This document shows, piece after piece, positions 48,841 through 61,166 of a stretch of 64,000 nucleotides of DNA. Both the position numbers and the translations under genes were made by a program. Below the pieces are notes generated by a model. It did no database searches, was not told the origin of the DNA, and saw only the letters and a list, made by a program, of their open reading frames with translations. The DNA comes from Inia geoffrensis (Eukaryota; Chordata; Mammalia; Artiodactyla; Iniidae), in assembly GCA_036417435.1 (NCBI GenBank), contig CM070915.1, positions 80,415,799 to 80,479,798 on the forward strand, read 5' to 3'. Positions within the stretch are counted from its first letter, which is position 1; every line of letters begins with the position of its first letter.

Positions 48841-51800
48841 TGATGTGCACACACAAAATCCACCTGCTCTAACAGGCATTCAGGGTACCGGTCCCACAAT
48901 GTCAAATTCCTCCCCAGGCAGTGATGGAAACATCCTCTCCTCATGTAAACTTCCAGGCAGTCTGTTTATTACGGAGGCATTTATGCATGTCCCTATGCAA
49001 ATATGCACTCTTTGTGTTGTTTTTACTAAATGTTAACTGAGCATGCTCTCTCCAACCAGAAGGGACAGGAGAGTTGCAGATGTCACATGGCCAGGAAAAA
49101 AGGTAGAGAGCCCCCTGGGATGGGGCTTCATTGCTGCACCTCAATCCTTGGGTCAGTCTCTCCCCTACTTTCCACCCACCCTCCAAAACAGACCAGATAC
49201 TCTTCTTTAGGAAGCACCTGGAAGAAATTCAAAATTTAAACATCAACGAACATTGGCAGATAGTCTACCACGATGAATGTACTTGCTACCAAAAATGTAG
49301 TAACCCTGGTGTGCAAAGTACATCATCGTAGGAAATCTCTCATTCTCATCTTTTCTGAAGAGAAGATGATGCCTTAATGAGCAGAATAAAAATTGGAATT
49401 ACTCGCTTGCAGAAGATTTAAAGGTAACTTTTTCTGGTATCTCTGCCGTCAATGCAGTTTTCCACTTTTCTACAGCTCACAGAAAGACAGGCCTTCCAAG
49501 AACGTCTGTGGTTCTCCTGCACAGCCAGGGTTCCACTGTCACTTATTTGTGGGCAAAGACTCAAGGTGCAAAGCTGCCTAAGCCACCTCTTAGTTTTCCA
49601 AAAGGCTGTGTAAGTGGTGAGACATCGGGAAATCTGGCGTTTATTTCGCTCTTCTCTTTCCGCTCCCCAACATTTAACCAGCCTGGTCCTCTCTGCTCGT
49701 CCCCTCCTGCAGGAACTTCTGACACCTGCATTCAGATTCCACAGCAGAGAGAGGAGGGACAGGCCAGGACACAGCCGAGGACCCCACAGAGCATCTGTGA
49801 GACAATCAGAGCTACTCCAGACCAGGGACACCTTACCCCGCCAGCTTTCCCTACACAATGCAGACCTTCTTCTTTCTTTAATTCAAATCATGGGTCACTT
49901 CCTCCTCAGCTAATTAAGTTTCATTTAGTTAAATACTGTTTTCATCCTTTCATCTTCTACCTGTGGCTGCTTGATTTCTTCTTGATTTCCCTTAGCGCTG
50001 GAGGAATTGTAACAAATGCTTTGAAACCTTTCAGTCGTTCTCAACTGGATTCTCTTTCTCTCTTTATGGACATTCTCGCCCCAGAGCAGCTCTTATTCCC
50101 GCCTTGCCTCCTCCCTGAGGGCCCTTCTGCTTTGCCCTCCGCCTGCTCCTTTACACTTGCTGACCACCCTGCAGGGGCCCGGAGTCCAAGCGTCTCACCT
50201 TCCGTCTTTCTTAAAGCACAGTGTTCCCGGCTATTCTGACCTCACCAGCCTCCCTGTCGGTCTCCTTAGAGGAATGACAGCACGTGTGGTACCTCCCCAC
50301 AGCCTGGTAAGTCCTGAGTAAAGAAGGGGACACAACCACACACTGTGTCCTCAGGTCCCCACCCGCCACTCCGCTTCCCCATCCACACATACTGCTATGT
50401 GTCCACTACCTTTGTGGTCCTGTACCAAAACCAGATGAGTCACAGTCCTTGACCTCAGATGGTTAAATGGGAGAAGTGACATTCAAAAACAGTAGGTATG
50501 GGCTGCTTCTGAAAGCACTGACAAGTACTAGAGAATGCACAACACCTGGCCATTATCCTCACTATACGACAAGCACCTGTCTAGATGCCCTTGCATCTGT
50601 CCCTCTCTTTCTGTATCTGCGCAAATAAACGTGAAGGTTCAGAACATTGATATCACTGCCAGGCCAACTGGTCTGGAAGAAACAAGGGTCCCTGTTCATA
50701 TATCACAGTGTCTCTCTCTCCCAAAGAATGGTTTTGGAGGATATGCTTGCTGCAATTTTCTGTGGCACAAGGGGCTGATGAGGCTCAAGCTAATTAGAAC
50801 TTCAGGGCCAAGCAGTGAGCACAACGAGGGTAAGCCTGCCAAGACTGCCAGCTGGCTGCCCCAAGCGCTCTGGGTCCAGCAGCAGCCGGGAGGCAGGGCA
50901 GAACAGGTCCACGTGACAGACGCGAACAGGGAGAAAGGGGCGGCGCACTGCAGCAGCCCAGCTGGCTCTCACTCTTGACCTCACCCGTCTGTGCATCTTT
51001 GGCTGCAGAGGCACGTGGTGCTCAGTGCTTGCATTTGGCTGCCTACCAACCCCCCCCCCCACCAAGTTGCGGGCTGTCACTCTGTCTCCCGTGGCTCTGC
51101 TCTGTGCTGTCGTCTCAGAGCACACATTAGAGCAGCAACCTGACTCATAGGAAAGTTCTAGTGTGACCACAGTACCGCTCCAGGTCACAGCTGCAGGCAC
51201 GGGAGGGTGGCGGTACAGACCATTAGAGGTCTCCAGCCGCTTTTAGGAACAAAAGTTTCCAGGGAAAGGAGGTCAGAAACAGGCAGAAAATTCCATGCCT
51301 TTTATATAGGGCCACCTTGAAACCATTCTTGATCTTGACGGATAACAGGTGCTGGAAAATCACCAAGGCTAGATTAATATGCAAACTTAGAACTATGGAT
51401 ACACACAGCACAGTCGCCTGGCTGTGAATCTGGAAAATTACTCTTGCTATCTTCACACTGTTATGAAAATTTTATTTTCATAACTTTCTGTACTCACATC
51501 ACTAGGCTGTTGCCATTCCTTTTGATTTTTTCAAGTGTATCACTGGTTTAATACATAAAAAAAGAACAAGGGAACTTTCACTGCCATTTCATACTATCAA
51601 TAAGCTCATTAAATATGCATTAAATAATCTCATAAGCAAATATGAATTGGATCAGTGATAGGGGTTGGTATTATACAGTGTTTAAAGAACATGAACATAG
51701 TGCTTTCAGATTATCCACAGCTCTGATTTTACTCTGAAACCTTTCACATTTCAATCAGCTAGCTGTAACCTGATACCAGACCAATAAAATGATAAAAGCT

Positions 51801-52050
51801 TAAAAAAGAGATAAAGGGTAGGAAAATGGATCCATTTTGTTTCATCTAGAAGGGGAGAAATGATACACAAAGACAAACTACCATAAATACCAAAAAGAAA
51901 TACATCAAACTGAAATATATTTAGGGATATATAATAGGCACAATATTTGCACAAGATGAATAAATACTCCTACACGTAACCCTTACCTGCAAGGAGCTGA
52001 CAACCTTAAAGACTGACACCTCTATAACTAACCGCAATACAAATGACCGT
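48841..52050. other. Intronic stretch, mostly unique
   Basis: A pyrimidine-rich part at 49.6-50.3 kb contains the longest plus-strand open frame of the window, with no recognisable domain or splice support. A C11 run lies at 51,050-51,060. I see no exon or named repeat. Confidence 0.5.
51050..51060 (+). repeat. C11 homopolymer
   Basis: Eleven consecutive C bases followed by accaagttgc. Confidence 0.9.
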
Positions 52051-52054
52051 AATA

Positions 52055-52330
52055 GTCATAAAGCAAATAGTGTTAAGAGTGTCTACTTGGCATCAAGCAT
52101 TTTATAAATGTTATCTCACTGAATCTTCAAAACAACCATGCAAGGCTGACAGTGACGGTGCTAACTGCATGGGGCTATTACGAAAATGAAGAGAGTTAAG
52201 ATTACCTATCTACCTACCTATCGACCTGCCTACCTATCTACCTGCCTACCGATCTCTAACCAAGAACATAGAGCTAGCAGGTGGCGGAGTTCAGATTCAA
52301 ACCCAAGTTTGTCTGCTTCCAAAATTTGGG
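52055..52330 (+). repeat. MIR SINE split by a (CTAC)n tract
   Basis: 'gcattttataaatgttatct' and 'gaatcttcaaaacaaccatg' match the MIR core, and 'agagctagcaggtggcggag' the 3' region. Between them lies an imperfect tetranucleotide tract at 52,207-52,256 that expanded inside the MIR. Confidence 0.8.
52207..52256 (+). repeat. (CTAC/CTAT/CTGC)n microsatellite
   Basis: About twelve imperfect tetranucleotide units. Confidence 0.9.
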
Positions 52331-52539
52331 TTTTTTTCATCCTACCACATTGAAGAAGAGGCTATTTCTACAGGGGAAATCAAGAGAGACTTCACAAGGC
52401 AAGTGGCGTAAGGTGGTAGTGAAGTCCGCACAGGACCTCAAGAGACTGAGGAAAATGAGTAGGAAGATGAGCTACTGTGAAAACACCACAGCTTCAAATA
52501 GCCATTTCTATTTTTCTGCCTCAAGATAATTAAAAGCGC

Positions 52540-54628
52540 TTCCAGGACAATTAAGAAAGAAAAAGAAATAAGATACAACCAGATTGGAAATGAAGAAGTA
52601 AAACTATCTTGAAGTAAAACTATCTTTATCTGAAGACTGCATGATTTTATGTGTGAAAAATCCTAAGGAATCCACTAAAAAACTATGAAAGCGAATACAG
52701 CAAATTCAACAAGACTTTAGAACACAGGCCAATATATAAAAATCACTTGCATATCTACACATTAGCAATAAACAATCAGAAGTGAAATTAAGGAAGCAAC
52801 TGCATTTACAATAGCATAAAAAAAGAAAATAGGTATAAATTTAACAAAAGAAATGCAAGATTTGCAGGCTGAAAGCTACAAAGCACTGATGAAAGAAATT
52901 AAAGATCTAATTAAATGAGAAGACATCCCTTGTTTATGGATCCAAAGACTAAGTATTGATAAGACAGCAATTCTCTTCAAATTGACATACACATTCAACA
53001 CAATCTCTATCAAAAACCCAGTTGGTTTACTGCAAAATAAATAAAAATTAACAAGCTGATTCTAAAATTCATGTGTTAATATAAAAGACTCACAATTCCA
53101 AACATAATCTTGGAAAAAATAAAGTTAGAGGACTCACACTCCCTGATTTCCGAACATACTATAAAGGTACAGTATTGATAATTAAGATCATTGTGGTGCT
53201 GGCATAAAGACATGCGGATAGAGCAATGGAGGAGAACTGAGAGCCAAAACACTTCTATGTACGGTCAATTGATTTCTGACAAGGGTGCCAAGAAAATTCC
53301 ATGGAGAAAGAGTAGTCATTTTAGCAAGTAGTGCTAGGACAACTGGATACACACATGTAAAAATGAGGCTGGAGGGCCTCCCTGGTGGCACAGTGGTTGA
53401 GAGTCCGCCTGCCGATGCAGGGGACACGGGTTCATGCCCCGGTCCGGGAAGATCCCACATGCCGCGGAGCGGCTGGGCCCGTGAGCCATGGCCGCTGAGC
53501 CTGCGCGTCCGGAGCCTGTGCTCCACAACGGGAGAGGCCACAACAGTGAGAGGCCCGCGTACCGCAAAAAAAAAATAATAATAATAAAATGAGGCTGGAC
53601 CCCCGCCTTACATCATACACAAAAATTACTCAAATGGATTACAGACCTAAATGTAAGTGTAAAAACTATAAAACTCTTTGAAGAAAATACAGGAGTAAAC
53701 CTTCATAACCTTGGATTAGGCAACAGTTTCTTAGATATGACACCAAAACACCAAAAGCACAAGCAACAAAATGAACAAACAAGAAGATAAATTGGACATC
53801 ACCAAAATTATAAACCTTTGTGTTTCAAAGAACACTATAAAAAAAAGTGAAAAAAAACCCACTACAGAATATTTGCAAATCATATATATGACATGGGACT
53901 TGTATTTGCAAATCATATACATGAGACTCATATCTCATATATATGAAAATAAAGAACGCTTATAATTCAACAACAAAGGACAAATAATCCAATTAAGAAA
54001 ATGGGCAAAGGACTTAAACAGGCATTTCTCCAGAGAAGTACGCAAATGGCCAAGAAGCATATGAGAAGATGCTCAACATCATTAATCCTTAGGGAAATGT
54101 AAATCACAGCCACAATGAGATACTACTTCATCTCCACTAGGATGGCTAGAATAAAAAAGACAATCACAAGTGTTGAGAGGATGTGGAGAAATTGGAGCCC
54201 TCATACATTGCTGGTGGGAATGTAAAATGGTGCAGTTTCTTTGGAAAACACTTTAATTCCTCAAAGAATTAAAAAAGAAAGGAGCTACCATATGACCCAG
54301 CAATTCCACTCCTAGATATATACTCAAGAAAACTGAAAAATTACATCCACAGAAAAAACTTGGACACAAATGTTCATAGCAGCACTATTCCAAAACAGAT
54401 AAATCCACAGAGACAGAAAGCAGAGTAGTGGTTGCCATGGAGAAGGGGAGTCAGCAGCCAACTGGTATGGAGTTTCTTTCTGAGGTCACAAAAATGTTCT
54501 ACCATTAGAATATGGTCATGATTGAACAACTCTGTAAATATAATAAAAACTGTTGACCTGTACACTTCAAAAGGGTGAATTTTTACAGCATGTGAATTAT
54601 GCATTGATAAAGCTCTTTAAAAAAGAGA
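52540..54628 (+). mobile_element. L1M ORF2-3' end fragment carrying a CHR SINE
   Basis: The text follows L1 ORF2 from the region after the RT ('gaaatgaagaagtaaaacta', 'gatttgcaggctgaaagcta') through 'ccatatgacccagcaattcc' to the 3' UTR and an A-rich end. It is heavily mutated, with a 16-bp direct duplication at 52,591-52,623 and a 33-bp-period duplication near 53,866-53,935. Confidence 0.88.
53374..53585 (+). repeat. CHR SINE (short cetacean form), nested in L1M
   Basis: Complete, with an A tail followed by (ATA)n. The perfect 14-bp target-site duplication aaaatgaggctgga lies at 53,360-53,373 and 53,586-53,599. Confidence 0.97.
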
Positions 54629-56050
54629 TAGAAGTAAGATAGATTCCTTCAGCTTCTTTTCAACTTCCAATTTTGACAGCTGTTTGTGTACGCATTAAAG
54701 AACAGCTAGGACTAGAACTGTAATTCCATGGACTTGATGCTATTTTTACCCCTCACAGTAATTCAGAATGTGAACAGGAGGAATGGCAAAGAATGTAAAA
54801 GATCTGGATGTCAATTAGTAGAATTACCAGCAATAAGACAGGACTGAGAAGAAAATGGGGCTGAATGACCTTGGGATATCACAAAAGAGGTGTTTTAGAG
54901 AGGAAATAAGCAAAAGTTAAGAGCTGGGAAGGTGAGATTAAAGGGTTTATTTAAGACTCATGAACACAGAGTTAATATGACTAACTAGAAAAACCTTAAG
55001 AAAAACCTGAGGAATGGGCTATGACATCATTTATGAGGACACGTTAAAAAAAATGATGCTCTCCTCTTATAATACCTTTGCATCACGATAAAAGTACTCA
55101 AATCACTGAAGAGGAGTGATTCCAATTTTTCTACAATATGAAGAAATAAAGTACAAGTAAAATAACAACCTTATGAAATGTGATGCTGAGTGGGTCAATC
55201 AATGCAATCACTGCACAGTCTGGTGGGTGTGGCAGGCACAAAAGGAGAGCAGGTGGGGTGGCCTGTGTGCCTCTGATGAGCAGGAACTGCCGTCCTCCCT
55301 TTGGGCTCTTCCACTGCTGACATGTATGAACTGCTGTTCTGGAGGAAGAACACCACGCCATTCCATCTTGATACACACACAAAAGAGACATGAATCTAGC
55401 ATATCATCCAACCAGGTAACAGGAGGAAAGTGAAAGTTCATAAGAGCTGGAGACCTGGCTGGTGAGCACACAGCTGATGACTTTCCTTTCAACAGAGCTC
55501 TGGTAAGCTGGAGACAAGAATCGTTCTCTACTGTCCAAACACAAACAAAGGGCTCGAATCATCCCACCCACTACCTGCTAGTTCCTCATTCTGCATTTCC
55601 ACCATCAGCAGTCTGGGATATCTTTAGTTGCTCTAGATAAAAGACAAAACTAGACCAGCTGGAGTTAACAGCACCATCCAACACGGGACGCGGCACTCGG
55701 GCAATTGTTGGAAATGTGTTTATTACAGAGGAACTTCTATACTTCCATCACTGAGAGGCACGGGTCACAGTTCACATATAAATACACATAAATGTTTGTT
55801 TTCTAAAGTAAATGAGCTTCAACTCCTTGCTGATGATTAGGGTGAGGGTGGCCAAAAGCATGGAAGTACAACCACTTTAAATCAAGCTTCCCCTGCAGCT
55901 AGACAACAGACACAAAACTAACACAAATGCTGATTCGTAACTAGATGTCTTTTCTTTGCTTATGTTAGGTTTCTATTACTGTACAATGTTGTTTATCAGT
56001 ATTTTACAATTTTAAAGTATTCACGCTTGCTTTTCAAGAGCTAGTGAGCC
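54629..56050. other. Intronic stretch without recognised feature
   Basis: About 1.4 kb. No repeat or exon that I can name. Confidence 0.5.
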
Positions 56051-56054
56051 ACCC

Positions 56055-56295
56055 TCTGAGTGCTATTAGTATATGGGAAGCATCGTGGTAAATGCTTTAC
56101 ATATGTGATCTCATTTAATCCTCATCATGAACCTGTATTATGGACAGTATTATAATTCCAATTTCACAAATAAGGAAACATAATTTGCTCCAAGTCTCCC
56201 TGCTAAGTGGGGGAGTCAGCATTCGAACTAAGACTAGTCTGAATCTAGACCTTCTGCTCCTTCCACTGACGACCTGCCTCTACCTCAACGCATTT
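56055..56295 (+). repeat. MIR SINE
   Basis: 'gtggtaaatgctttacatat', 'gatctcatttaatcctcatc' and 'ccaatttcacaaataaggaa' match the MIR 5' half and core in order. Confidence 0.88.
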
Positions 56296-56311
56296 TCAAA
56301 AGACAAATGGT

Positions 56312-56857
56312 ATTTGCCTTTCTCTGTCTTGACTTACTTCACTTGGTATGATATTCTCTAGGTCCATCCATGTTGCTGCAAATAGCAATATTTCACTCTA
56401 TTTTATGGCTGAGTAATATTCCATTGTGTATACACATACCACACCTTCTTTATCGATTCATCTGTTGACAGACATTTAGGTTGCTTCCAAGTCTTGACTA
56501 TTGTAAATAGTGCTGCTATGAACACTGGTTATACTGAAATCTAAAAAAAATGATACAAATGAACTTATTTACAAAACAGAAACAGACAGACATACAAAAC
56601 AAATTTATGGTTACCAAAGGGGAAAGCAGGGGAGGGATACATTAGGAATTTGGAATTAACAGATACACACCACTAGAGAAAATAAACAACAAGGACCTAC
56701 TGTAGAGCACAGGGAACTATATTCAGTATCTTGCAATAAACCATAATGGAAAAGAATATGGAAAAGAATATATATACACAAAACTGAATCACTGTGCTGT
56801 ATACCTGAAACTAACACCACTGTAAATCAACTATACTTCAATTAAAAAAAAAAGAAG
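56312..56857 (+). mobile_element. L1 3' end with 5' inversion (twin priming)
   Basis: 56,312-56,529 is ORF2 3' text in reverse ('tggctgagtaatattccatt', 'gtgctgctatgaacactgg'). From about 56,530 the text continues forward ('ctaaaaaaaatgatacaaat', 'acctgaaactaacaccactg') to an A tail. An 11-of-12 target-site duplication, aagacaaatggt and aagaaaaatggt, lies at 56,300-56,311 and 56,858-56,869. Adjacent L1 segments in opposite orientation within one duplication are diagnostic of twin priming. Confidence 0.85.
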
Positions 56858-56869
56858 AAGAAAAATGGT

Positions 56870-57535
56870 CCCAATATTGGAAGCAAGAGACAGAATGCCT
56901 GCACTGTAGTTCTGCTGTGCTGTTAAATGCTGGGCATTCTCACTCCCTTCTGTGTCAACAAAACTTTGCTGTCAAAACCTGTCCACGCTCCCCACTTCCC
57001 ACCCACTCCTGCGTGCCCAGGGAGCTAGCTTCCACCTCCACCCCCAGCAACTCCTGTGCATAAAGTCACCCAGGAACTTCACACGGCTTCATCCGTCACC
57101 TTATTAGGCTTCTCTGAGGCACCCCGTCAGCTGCCCTCTACCACACATGGCATCCCACCATGCTGAGTGCCTGCCACGACTAGCCCTTCGTCTCCAGGCT
57201 CCTCTGTGGTCCCTCCTCTACCCATTCTCTAATGCTACAGGACCTTAGATCTTGACGCTACATCTCTTCTTTCTTTTGTGTCTACTATTTCCCTAATGTG
57301 CTCTCATCCACTGCCCTGGCTTTAGACAGTTTCCAGCTGGGACAGAACAGCTGTGAAGGGGGTAAAGGGAGGAGGGCTGGGGCATCTGCCTCTCACTACA
57401 GGCCCTCCAGGGCCTTTGGAACTTAGCACCATGGACAATCGTAACCTCTTCAAATTAGCCAACAAAACGAATGCGCGTACAAATATACAGACCGACCAGC
57501 TCTAGGCTGAAAACCCCCCAATACTTATTTCCAAC
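56870..57535. other. Intronic stretch, possibly L2-derived in part
   Basis: The C-rich text near 57.0-57.3 kb has an L2 flavour but I cannot align it confidently. No exon was seen. Confidence 0.4.
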
Positions 57536-57539
57536 CTAA

Positions 57540-58335
57540 AATCTTCTCTGAATATAAGATTTGTATATCTAGACTTTTCATGTGACATCCCTTCTCGCAC
57601 GTCTCATAGGAATCTCAAACTAAACAGGCCCCAAACTGAATTCTCAAGCTTCCCTCCAAACCAGTTCTCTCACCTCAGTAAATGGCCCATCACTCAACCA
57701 AGCACTCAAACTGAGGATCAGTCTTAATATTTCCTTCCCCCCTACCCCCACTCAATCCCTTACCAAGTCACCACACGCATCAGAAACATTCCTCCACTTT
57801 GCCGTGGTGCCGCGTGACACTTGGAGCCTGGGCTGTGCTGGATGCAGCAGTAGCGTCTTCCCGGCCTCTCTGTTTCCACTGGGGCCCTGCTCCACAACCC
57901 CTCTTCCGCAAACCATTTTCCATCCCACAGCTGAAGTGTCTGTCAGATGGGTACGCCTCGTTTGGGGTTGGCTCCTGCCCACAGCCCACGCACGCTGGCC
58001 ACTCCACCATCTCCCTCCTGTTTGGAGGTCTCAAAGGCACTCCCTCTATTTCATCTGCCTTTCACCTAACATCCACTTAGCTTTCAAGCGTCACTTAAAT
58101 AGTACTGCCTTAGAACACCTGCGCTTGAATCCACAAAGTAAACTCTTCCCCTTCTCCACTGGTCTCTCATAGCATCCCACTTTTTCCTCACCAGAGCACT
58201 GAACACAACTTAAAACCATAAATGTATTTGTTTTCAATTGTTTTGTGTGGGACACCCTCACCAGACTGTGCCCCGTGAGCACAGCATGATGCCTGCTTCT
58301 GTCAACCATGCAGACGCAGAATCTTGCCCAGGGTA
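57540..58335 (+). mobile_element. L2 LINE 3' part
   Basis: 'ctcagtaaatggcccatcac', 'ctgaggatcagtcttaatat' and the closing region around 58,190-58,340 ('actgtgccccgtgagcacag', 'atcttgcccaggg') follow L2-type text. Overlapping open frames are not genes. Confidence 0.55.
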
Positions 58336-60560
58336 ACAGTGGATTTGTTTCCTTAGTGAAAAGTAGAAGAAATATTAAGACCACAGACTAAAGGAAGGGT
58401 CAAAAGAGGAAAAGAGAATAACACCAAGGTATAGAGGAAGGAAAATGTGCCTGTTTTTCCTGAGTTCAGCTCAATGAATTTCCATAAAACTGAAGCGCAA
58501 GATAACTAGAAAATAGTTAAATAAGAAGGCTCTGTCCCCTCCAGGCTTTTGTCCAAATGCATGACCATTTCTATGAATTCAACACCCTCACAAAAGACTA
58601 ACTCTCCCATAATAAGTATTTCTGCAATGACAGGCTAGAAAGAATGTGCGTCTCTGAGGGATAAAACAAGTTAAATATCTCAAGGAGAAAGGAAGTGAAA
58701 GTTTCACAGAAAGGGAGGAAAAAAGGCAATGTTTAACGGCGATCCCCATGGACCTGGAGCAAGGCCGTTCGGTCTAGATGCTACTCTGCCAGGAGGGAGG
58801 GGGGTCACTAGGGAGTCCACTTACTTTTTCTTGGCCCCAGTTTCCTCCAGTATAAACCAGTGCTCCCTTTGGGCTAAAAAAGCCTATGGTCTTATTAGTC
58901 ATGCGTTTATATAATATTCATCCAATATGCAGTGGATCTAGATAAAGGTGTGTTTTGCCTCTGAACAGACTGCCTTGCTTACTGTTTAGGGAGCGTTCTC
59001 TGGACTGGTTTTTTGTTACCTTTGATTTAGAGGTTTATAAAACTTCAGTTCGTGTTGGTTACGCTGACCTATAACACCTTGAGAAACCAAGTAGAAATGT
59101 TTTCTGTAATAGCTTGAGTTAAAGGACGTCATCCAGAAGAACAATGGACCGGAGACTCCTACTTACTGTATTTCTGAAACCTGAAGTATATTTCTGATAC
59201 TGTTTCACAGCTCAGAGAATATGAACCTTTTGACAGAATCTATCTGATCCTCTTCAGGACTGGCAGGCTTCAAACAGATTTCTTTTGATTTCAAAGCTGA
59301 CAAAACTTGGGCTGTCTGCCAGAAGATAAGCTCTTACTGATCTCATAAAGGTGACACGGCTAGAGCACTAGCTTGATACGATCAAGGTGCCAAGTTAGAC
59401 CGAAAAGCCACCACAGCTTCCTTGGGAGGCACCGGGCCTGCTGTGGGCAGGAAGGGAGAATCACCGTGGCCGCAGAGTCTCATAAGACAGCACTGTCTCT
59501 CTTTGCACAGGCCTTAACGTATTCTGACACGGCCATTTCTGACTGTAGAAAACACACCGTGATCAGAGTAGTCTTCAGCTCACTGCTGGCTAGGGAGGTC
59601 TCTGGGGTAAAGCAGGTGAGGTAACGCAGGGGACGGCGGGACAGCGGCCCTCACTGTTCAACCTCCCTCCTGTGCTGGCTGTGCTCGGGCCTCTGGACAA
59701 GACTGACTCTGTGCACTGCACAGCTGCCCCAAGCTACCGACGGGCAGGAAGTTACAGGCAGAATTCAAGTAGAAAAGGGTGACCTAGGCGATACACCTAA
59801 GTCTTCTGATGGTGTCTCCTCTTGTATTGTGTTGCACGTGCAGGTGTAAAGGTCCACACCAGGACACATGCTGCTGAGGGACTCCTCAAGGAGATGCCTT
59901 ATACACACCAGCAAAGAATCACTAGCGTGCTAAGGGTAATGTTACTTCTATCTTAATGTGATTTGTAAACTGGAGACACTGATCATTATTATAGCAAATG
60001 AATCTAGAAAAAACTAATGATCAGTTATACAATAAGACCTTTCTGTACCCCAAAGACATCTCAGAAGCCTTGTCTCAAACCCAAGGCCAAACGCTATGGC
60101 CTCTGTCCAAAGGTTCCTTTTCATGCACAGCTCCCGCAGTGGCTTTCCAGGATGACTTAACCCCTGGGTCAGCTGTATTCTAAACACAGCTTGGTTCTAA
60201 CTCAATATTCTTCCCTTTCTTTTAGCTCCCATATTCTCTACAATACTGTCATTTGGGGATGCTATACGTCATGATGTTTTTCTTTCATCCACCTGTATGA
60301 CTATCAGCAATAAGAACCTCTCTGAGGTCCCGTTTCCTCACCTGTGAAATGGCGCTAAGGTCCTCCAGCCTCTGTTTACAGCCTCATGTGTGCAACGAGA
60401 AGTCCCCCACCACGATGCAGGTGCATTCCATCTGAATAACTCAAAGCTGTTTTCTTATTTTTGAGGTACGCCTGCCCTGCCTTCAATCCACCATGAGCAC
60501 AGTCTCATTCGATATGACCCGGGTGTATTACAAGGCACAAACCCAAAGCACTCACATGCT
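58336..60560. other. Intronic stretch, mostly unique
   Basis: About 2.2 kb. A MIR-like scrap ('cctctctgaggtcccgtttc' and 'tcacctgtgaaatgg') lies near 60,315-60,355. Nothing else is recognised. Confidence 0.5.
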
Positions 60561-60580
60561 GACCACTGGCAGCAGCTTAC

Positions 60581-60705
60581 CTTCCAATTTCTTCTCTTTG
60601 CTCAACAAGTAAAACAGGTGCCGCCGCAGAGCTGGAGGATGGCCTCCAAGGAGCGTGATGCTCAACGCCAGCTCTGCCGCCTCAGCTCCGGCTGTGCCTG
60701 CCCCC
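60581..60705 (-). other. Candidate cryptic exon in the SPIDR intron
   Basis: On the minus strand a ccactgcag acceptor and a consensus TTGGAAG|gtaagc donor bracket 125 nt. They are open in a frame reading AEAAELALSITLLGGHPPAL and then RRHLFYLLSKEKKLE. The acceptor phase would suit the preceding SPIDR exon (CG plus G makes Arg). The length is not a multiple of three, however, so inclusion would shift the frame of the next exon. I do not know this peptide from human SPIDR. It may be a poison or alternative exon, or chance. Confidence 0.35.
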
Positions 60706-60897
60706 CTGCAGTGGTGCCCCGCGCCCTGCTCACTCGGTACTCCCGCCTTAGAGCCTAGCACGGCTACCGACCGCGAAAAAAGCTAAGCAAGACAAAACCT
60801 CTGTCTAACCTGTAACTGTCTCAGGTAATCCTATTTAGAGTTACACAAGTTTAAGTCTAGCACAAAACTGGTCGACAGCTACAAGTCATGTTAAAAC

Positions 60898-61166
60898 CTA
60901 AAGATGGATATAATAGTTTCACCCACACACATATTCCAAACAAAATAAAAATAATTTTTTTCTATAATTCCAAAAGAAACATTCTCTAACTCTACACCTG
61001 AAGGGACTTTTTCAAATTCATGGTACTTTAAAATAAGCTGCTGTCCACTGGAAGAGGACTCACAGTTAACAGGGCAGTTGTTTCCTGCTTGCTCTTTCTG
61101 AAAAATATCAGAAGGCACTGTAAGGACAGGATGACTGTGAATTACTATTTCTTCAATAGTGTTCTC
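60898..61166 (-). other. Open segment with a good splice acceptor in the SPIDR intron
   Basis: On the minus strand ctctctactattag precedes about 90 open codons (HSHPVLTVPSDIFQ, NCESSSSGQQLILKYHEFE). A possible donor is CTTCAG|gtgtag within it. If spliced to the preceding SPIDR exon, the joined frame meets a stop after a few codons. I therefore regard it as chance or a noncoding exon. Confidence 0.2.

Noticed and set aside
49508..50239. Longest plus-strand open frame, 243 codons
   Set aside because: It lies in pyrimidine-rich intron, is rich in Ser/Pro/Leu as expected from C/T-rich DNA, and has no domain, start context or splice support.
13314..53620. Recurrent 'protein' with HGSRAQPLRGMWDLPGPGHE at many loci
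   Set aside because: These are translations of CHR SINEs at 13.4, 33.9, 36.0, 39.8, 41.6, 47.8 and 53.4 kb, not a gene family.
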